From positions 1,860,001 through 1,924,000 of the forward strand of contig WACJ01000406.1 of the NCBI GenBank assembly GCA_008973525.1: DNA of 64,000 bases, in the 5' to 3' direction. Origin of the DNA: Stenopsyche tienmushanensis (Eukaryota; Arthropoda; Insecta; Trichoptera; Stenopsychidae). This document shows, piece after piece, positions 58,270-64,000 of the stretch (positions are counted from its first letter, which is position 1; each line of letters starts with the position of its first letter). Under the pieces are notes generated by a model, which saw only the letters and a program-made list of their open reading frames with translations, did not search any database and was not told where the DNA came from. Position numbers and translations under genes: made by a program.

Positions 58270-61200
58270 TCTTGGCATCCGTTTACAAATATCAATTCTT
58301 TATTTGTATAATATTCAACTGCAATTCTTATTTTTCAATGCTGAAAATTAATTTGACCCCACAATCAGGAATTGTCGCATACGGATAGCTTTAAATGTAT
58401 TATTATAATCTAATATAACATTATTCTTTTGACAGATCATATCTCTTGCCGAATTTCTACTTCTTTGAAAGATGGAAAAACAAATCCGTAATTATTTGGA
58501 TTTTTAAATGTTTAATTATTGCAGTGATATATTACTGTAGTGTTTGTATGATCAAGTGGGTGAATGCTTACATAAAATATTTTAAAGCGACATTTTAAAC
58601 ATCTTTCTATTATCCACTTTTGCTCTTTGATATTTCCTTCTTAACTTCAGAGGTCAAAATTTAGTGCTTACAAAGGGGTGGTTTGTATTCACTTCGGGAA
58701 AGTATATCCTAGACTTGAATTATATTCTTGATTGTAACTTGTATTATTAAAAAAGCATTTAACGATGAATTTCAACATCATATTATAAACATATTTCATT
58801 GTACAGGATATCATTCAATAATCGAATAAAAAATCGTTAAGTATTTTATGCAAATATCATTAAAAAATGTATAAGATTATTAATAAATTTTGATTTAAAA
58901 ATATCTTAAGTCTATTAAAATTGTAATAAAGTAACCAGATAATCAATGTTTATACCATAAAATGAGTATATAAATTATTCATAATGTATCGTTCGTAATC
59001 TGCATTAAGGAAAATGCAAAGTTGAAAATATAACAATTAATGATATCGCAATTTAAAATTATTTAAATATAATCATAGAAACTAATAGATAATCAATTTT
59101 AAAGAAAATCTTCCATGAAGATGACAAAAATTAATGCAAATTATTCACTTATATTTAGTTCAGGCTATCTATACTTTGCTAAAGTATTTTTAAAAAATAC
59201 ACTTTAGCGTGAATTATGTCTTGGTCTCTAATAAAAAGCTTCTAGAATTGTCAGAATTCAGAATCTAAAAACCACTTTCTAGTGTAAATATAGTTTAAGA
59301 AACTCTTCTGAATTATTTTTATCATAAAGGAATGCATAATATTATTTGAGTTTTGGAAAATAGAAAAAGTACTGAGTATTGATTTTTTAAATTGATGGTA
59401 ATCTGATGTTGTTATTTTCAACTTTTTTGAGTATTTTTACGTTATCTGATATATTTGGATTAATATTTGACACTCATAAGTGATAGTAAAATGATTCATG
59501 CAAATTTTCATGGAGACTCAGAATGCCAAAGATAAACGGAAGGAAATATGCAAATTTCGTATCTACAAAAACATGCATTTTAAATATGAGGTCAAATGGA
59601 TACGTTCCTATATTTTGTTAGACAATGACAAAAAAAGAAGGTAAAATTTGGTCAGCTCTTGACACACTTATAAAATATGCTTAAACCTTCGAAGACTAAC
59701 GTCGGTGAAAATGTTTCTCTTTATCCAAGTTAAGAGAATAAGCGAAAAATTGTTTTTATCGCAAATATATTTTTGAATGAAATTCGCATGAGCTTTCATT
59801 CTCTAATAAATGATCCATGCAGTAAATCATATGATACGAATTTATATACATAAACTGAATTTATCAATATATTTCTATACAAAATTTTGCATAAACACTG
59901 ATGCTCAATGAATATCTTCATCTCATAGGTTGAGCTGTATAAATAATGAGAAGCAGCGAATTATTTGGCAAGTAGTTTGTGCCTATGAATGCACATTTTG
60001 CCAAAGATTCTTCTAGTCGATTTAAAACGCCAACTTTACACAGCTCAAGTATCACTTTTCAATTTAAAACGGATGTTAATCCTCATTTGACCTGCTGAAA
60101 ATCCATTTTCTCAGCAATTCTAGATTATAAGAGTTGCCTTATGTAAACTGCGATCCTGTAGATACATATTTTTTTAATTGTTCTGTTCCATTATTTGGAA
60201 GAATACCCCTAAGTCATGATTTTTTAATCAATATTACTATGTGTTTCCGTATTAAAAATACATATATTTAATATACACTCAGAGAAAAATAGCAAAACTG
60301 ATTTAGATGTATTGATTCAATTTAAGAATTCAAATTCAAATATGTTCTAAAGAGACATATCAACCCTTATACATTAATTATGGCTGTGTTGTATTTTGTC
60401 ACATTAAATTCATTTACTATGTTATATAACAACGTTTTGACAAATGTCGCAGTCCTGTCACATAGAAGAGTGGTAACCAATGAAAGCTTCGAAATGCGTG
60501 TAACATGTAATGAGGTGCAGTTGTGCAAAAATAATGGCCCAAATGCAATTAAAATCAAATCAAAACCTGTAAAACGGATCGGAATAATGATTATGTGATT
60601 CCGAGCGCATTCGTTCCGATTGTAAAAATCATAATGGAACCATTAATCCATTCTAAATTGGCTTTCATCGTTATTTCGGATTAGAGCCGCATATGCTACT
60701 ACCTAATACCTGTTATATAATTCAATACAGATTCATACACGGATATGTCCAGGTTTTACTATATCATTATATTTAAGGTTGCGTTCAAACTATTCATTAT
60801 GTGAACCAGCGAATCCGTTGAAATATTCAAGGATCGCTTAAAAACCTCTATGATATTAGTCTTCTGTATGAAATTATATTCATTTCTACGTGTAATGAAT
60901 TTTTGAAATGAGACAATGGGTATTAAAAAAAATGTATTTCATCCAAATTCATTGTGATATTGATTTAATGTTCAATATAAAGCGTACATTGCATAAAATT
61001 GCACGTGATGTATAATATATTAAAACGAATTTCGTCAGAACAATTGATTTGAAATAAAGGCCTTTACAGCGTTAAAATTTCAATGATTGAATGGAGGGCT
61101 TATATGTTCCGATATTCCGTTTTTCCGTTAACATAATTAAACATATTACATGAACTCCCATTTATTTCAAAAAATTATCATAAAGGTTTGGTGAAATCCC

Positions 61201-61990
61201 CCATTAAAAGAAAATGTCCCTCATTAAGTCGTTCATTTGTGGTCTCGAACTACTTCTGAACAATGCCATTGTGAATCATCGGGGATAAGTAGAAGAAAAA
61301 GGAGGAAATCTAGAAATGAGTTTTCAACTCAATTACCACTTTATAAATACATCTATAGAGTGCATACGCTAGAAATGCATTATAAAAGCCGGAATGCAAA
61401 TCTGGCCGAGGAAGTGAGACAATTCTGCGTAGATATGGTCGATCAGACTGCAACACGGAGCTTAAATTGGAAAGCTTTTTCAACCTGAGAGAATGGACGA
61501 TTCTCAAAGCTTTGTTGAATTAATTTTTGAATATTCGTGTTATCTTTTTAAAAATCACTCAGTGTCGTTTTTATCCATTTTTAAAATATTGATCAATTGT
61601 TGCCCTAATCGCTTTATTTTTGCGTCGATCTTTTAACATCAATTTCGTCTTTAAATATTTAATGTTGACGAAATCGTATCGAAAATCTCGTTCATTTTCT
61701 ACAGCATAATAATTCAATATTGCATCTTATATAAAATTTCAGATGTGTGTAATCTCTCTATAAGTCTACTCAATCAATAAAAAGACGATCATTAGTCTTA
61801 TAATGATGTACTTTTACATTTAGCTGATTTTATAATACAATAATCAAGTAATATTATCGATGCTTTTATAATCTTTAGACAATGTAAAAACGATCAAAAT
61901 TCACACAATATCATATTTCGCTCATTTTAAACGAAGGAAGTTCCTCGATAGTCAGCACAATAGATTCGAGCTATATACATAAGGTTCCAT
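58270..61990. other. AT-rich DNA, nothing firmly recognised
   Basis: The frame at 61237-61488 begins at a TTG rather than ATG and has no recognised motif. There are no transposon ends or RNA genes. Confidence 0.4.
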
Positions 61991-61998
61991 TCGATATA

Positions 61999-62295
61999 GT
62001 GTCAAATCGGTCTATATGGAATCTACTCGAGCTAAAAATAAAAGCAAACTGGAAACCTGAATCTTTCCAACAGAAGAATATTGTTGTGTTCGGAAATATC
62101 TGGGAGGACCTTTCGGATACTTTATGCGAGAATCATTCTTCGGGGATTGTTATTGCGTCCCATTTAGATACACCGAAATCGATAAAAACGGAACCGGCTA
62201 AATTTTTTGAACGTTTGCCAACTCGTCTCCAAAAGGAGGAATTAAGGATCCTCGCAGGGAAGTTCCAGCAGTGGCGCTCTCGATATGGCTGCTGA
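61999..62295 (+). CDS. Open frame, possible exon or gene fragment, function unknown
   Basis: The frame is open for about 98 codons but starts at GTG, not ATG. It contains IWEDLSDTLCENHSSGIVIA then SHLDTPKSIKTEPAKFFERL and a basic end KEELRILAGKFQQWRSRYGC. Amino-acid use is balanced and GC rises towards its 3' end and into the CpG-rich block downstream. I do not recognise the family. Confidence 0.2.
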   Translation: MSNRSIWNLLELKIKANWKPESFQQKNIVVFGNIWEDLSDTLCENHSSGIVIASHLDTPKSIKTEPAKFFERLPTRLQKEELRILAGKFQQWRSRYGC

Positions 62296-62439
62296 ATTCA
62301 TATAAGTGGGGCCTTCATTTGATGCTGCAAAACTTTCTTATATAAGGATGTAGGTGTCTGCGACGACCTGACCATCCGTAAAATTGGCGACGTATTTCTG
62401 GTTTCGAAGCCATCTCCTTCTGGGCGTAAGACGATCTTA

Positions 62440-62760
62440 ATCAAATGGGTGGCGAGAAGGCGGCGGTCGGGTGTTCGTCACGGGATGTCGTCATGTACAA
62501 TATCATTATCGAGACTCGCAGGGTTGCATTAGGAGGCTCGCCACGTAGGCGAATGCGTGCACCCTCAGCCACCCTAAACTGCCTCCTTCCACCTTTTCCC
62601 GCCCCCAATCACCTCCAACCACCCTCACCCCTGGGTGCCACTAATTTATTTGTTGTCACCGCACGAGCACCACGCTTGGTTACCTATGCACCGTGCGCAT
62701 ACAATTTTGCATTCATTATTGTGGCGGCTTGTCCAGCCACGCCGCGGTGGCCTGATTAAA
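62440..62760. promoter_or_regulatory. CpG- and C-rich block, possible promoter or exon
   Basis: This is the most GC-rich stretch of the right half, with many CpG (GGCGGCGGTCGGGTG, GCCACGTAGGCGAATGCGTG) and then a C-rich CCACC/CCCGCCCC tract. A + frame crosses it (62445-62759) with proline/alanine-rich composition but no recognised domain. The GC content is what one expects of a promoter or 5' exon in such a genome. This is inference. Confidence 0.25.
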
Positions 62761-62769
62761 AGCTTTCGT

Positions 62770-64000
62770 TCTGATAAGTTACTCCGAAAGTATTGCTAAT
62801 ACAGTCATCGGTTAATGAATAAATTACTTTCCTGCGATTGAGCATACAAACAAATGCAAAGATCTCAGACTTAATTCCGTCAGATGGCTTGCAGTTACAT
62901 GAAACGCGGTTCAATTCTATCATGACAAATACGTAATGGTTGGTACAAAGAAAGCATGTAAAAATGTCATGCGAACTGTTTTTAATCTCTACAGAGCATA
63001 CAATTTTAATTGCTACCAAAAATCACAGAAAGCTTCAGTTTTAAAAGCCGTTCAAAGCTGCCCTACTTTTACTGCAATTTATTTATTTTTTTCGTTCAAT
63101 TATTTTCAGATATTTTTAAATAATCTCATTTACAATAATTAACGCGAAACATTACATTAGATTGATGCAAAAGTTTTGATGCATTTCATTAAGAGTTTTT
63201 GTCGTTGTTTACTTTGATTAAATTAATAATGCTGTTTTCATCAATTGTTCTATTTTATAGAATAATAGAAAGAATCAATGGCTTAAAATAGTTATTATGC
63301 TCAATTACAACCCAAATGAAACTTGTTGTGAATTATCATTGATGTATTTATGTGGCCGGAAAATGTCGTAATGTAAAACGATGATTTTAATATTCAATAA
63401 TTCAGATGCATTCTTTTTAGGCCCTTTTTGCAATAATGCTGATCTCCAATTTTTTGCTTTTATTGTATAATCAAGATATCCCTATTCAAAGCAAATGCCC
63501 AAATTAGGACCAATTTACTGATGTCTACCTTAAAAATAGCCACCCACCAAAAACGTTAATGGGTTTTAATTTCACATAATTAAGATCGAATTTAATGTTT
63601 AAAGTTGATAAAATTACATTAATGCACTTTTGCCACAATCGAAAAAAATTCCAGGGCTCTCTGATTTTAGATAGTAAAGCCGTTAATAATATTATGGCGA
63701 TGGAATAAATTTAATTATAAAGTTGAGGAAGCTTTCGTTAGTTAAAAAAAGTAAGTTAGTCAAGGAAATACGACGATGGGCTAAAGATTTATACGGAAGA
63801 ATTATAGATTTTCCTTCTATTAAAATAATTGCAATCTAAAAATTCTATTTAATCTTTGTAAATTTAACAAGATCTATTTAATAGTAATTATTAGAGAGCT
63901 AGAATATAATGTTTTTAATTCTATCACTACATTAATAATTTTTGTAAGTCATTTATAACAACATATCTGATAGATCGTCGTGATCTAGGTTTATCCTGAT
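62770..64000. other. AT-rich DNA to the end of the window, nothing recognised
   Basis: Short frames at 62756-63019 (minus) and 62936-63142 (plus) have no recognisable features. No element ends were seen. Confidence 0.45.

Noticed and set aside
1..64000. CRISPR arrays, bacterial operons, rRNA genes, replication origins
   Set aside because: None of the required repeat spacing, ribosome-binding, rRNA or origin patterns is visible, and the window is eukaryotic in character.

Overview
This is an AT-rich, intron- and transposon-style eukaryotic window with no bacterial operons and no long intact ORF. The mix of decayed mariner, Tigger/pogo, Mutator-like, hAT-like and Helitron remnants, together with the low gene density, fits an arthropod (probably insect) nuclear genome. 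The species cannot be told from the sequence, and no complete host gene was recognised.

Left part (about 2.2-28.3 kb): a graveyard of DNA transposons. It holds three related copies of one Tc1/mariner-superfamily element (near 2.2-3.8, 6.9-7.4 and 9.5-9.7 kb), the first interrupted by a Tigger element with clear inverted ends and a TA duplication. It also holds a second pogo/Tigger remnant with a CENP-B-type DNA-binding segment (6.2-6.8 kb), a mariner scrap next to an hAT-like end (12.4-12.6 kb), a degenerate Helitron with both termini (12.9-15.9 kb), two Mutator-like fragments (18.4 and 24.8-25.3 kb), an internally deleted mariner with one recognisable terminal repeat (20.0-20.75 kb), a transposase-like C-terminal fragment (25.5 kb), and a diverged GC-richer duplicated repeat next to an hAT-like end (27.3-28.25 kb).

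Middle (28-41 kb): an AT-rich desert with very few recognisable elements. The exception is a possible element end at 32.8 kb followed by two short open frames that may be diverged copies of each other (33.36-34.0 kb).

Right-centre (41.0-52.7 kb): the most unusual part. Twelve copies of a tRNA-like sequence, all on the + strand, lie in a composite array. Nine are close to full length (73 nt) with A- and B-box-like Pol III signals, and eight of those have a T5-T9 run just downstream. They are interspersed with six copies of a separate 55-nt stem-loop element (R), a duplicated 28-nt hairpin (H), and a convergent pair of a different tRNA-like sequence. Paired changes in the stems, one perfectly conserved core between diverged flanks, and variable anticodon loops suggest a Pol III-transcribed structured RNA family rather than ordinary translation tRNAs. 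This is my best candidate for an undescribed system.

Right end (52.7-64 kb): AT-rich DNA with sparse coding-like islands. These include a good candidate coding exon ending at a consensus donor (57.25-57.34 kb), a minus-strand coding-like block inside the array (50.89-51.23 kb), and a CpG-rich block at 62.44-62.76 kb. Functions could not be assigned to any of them.
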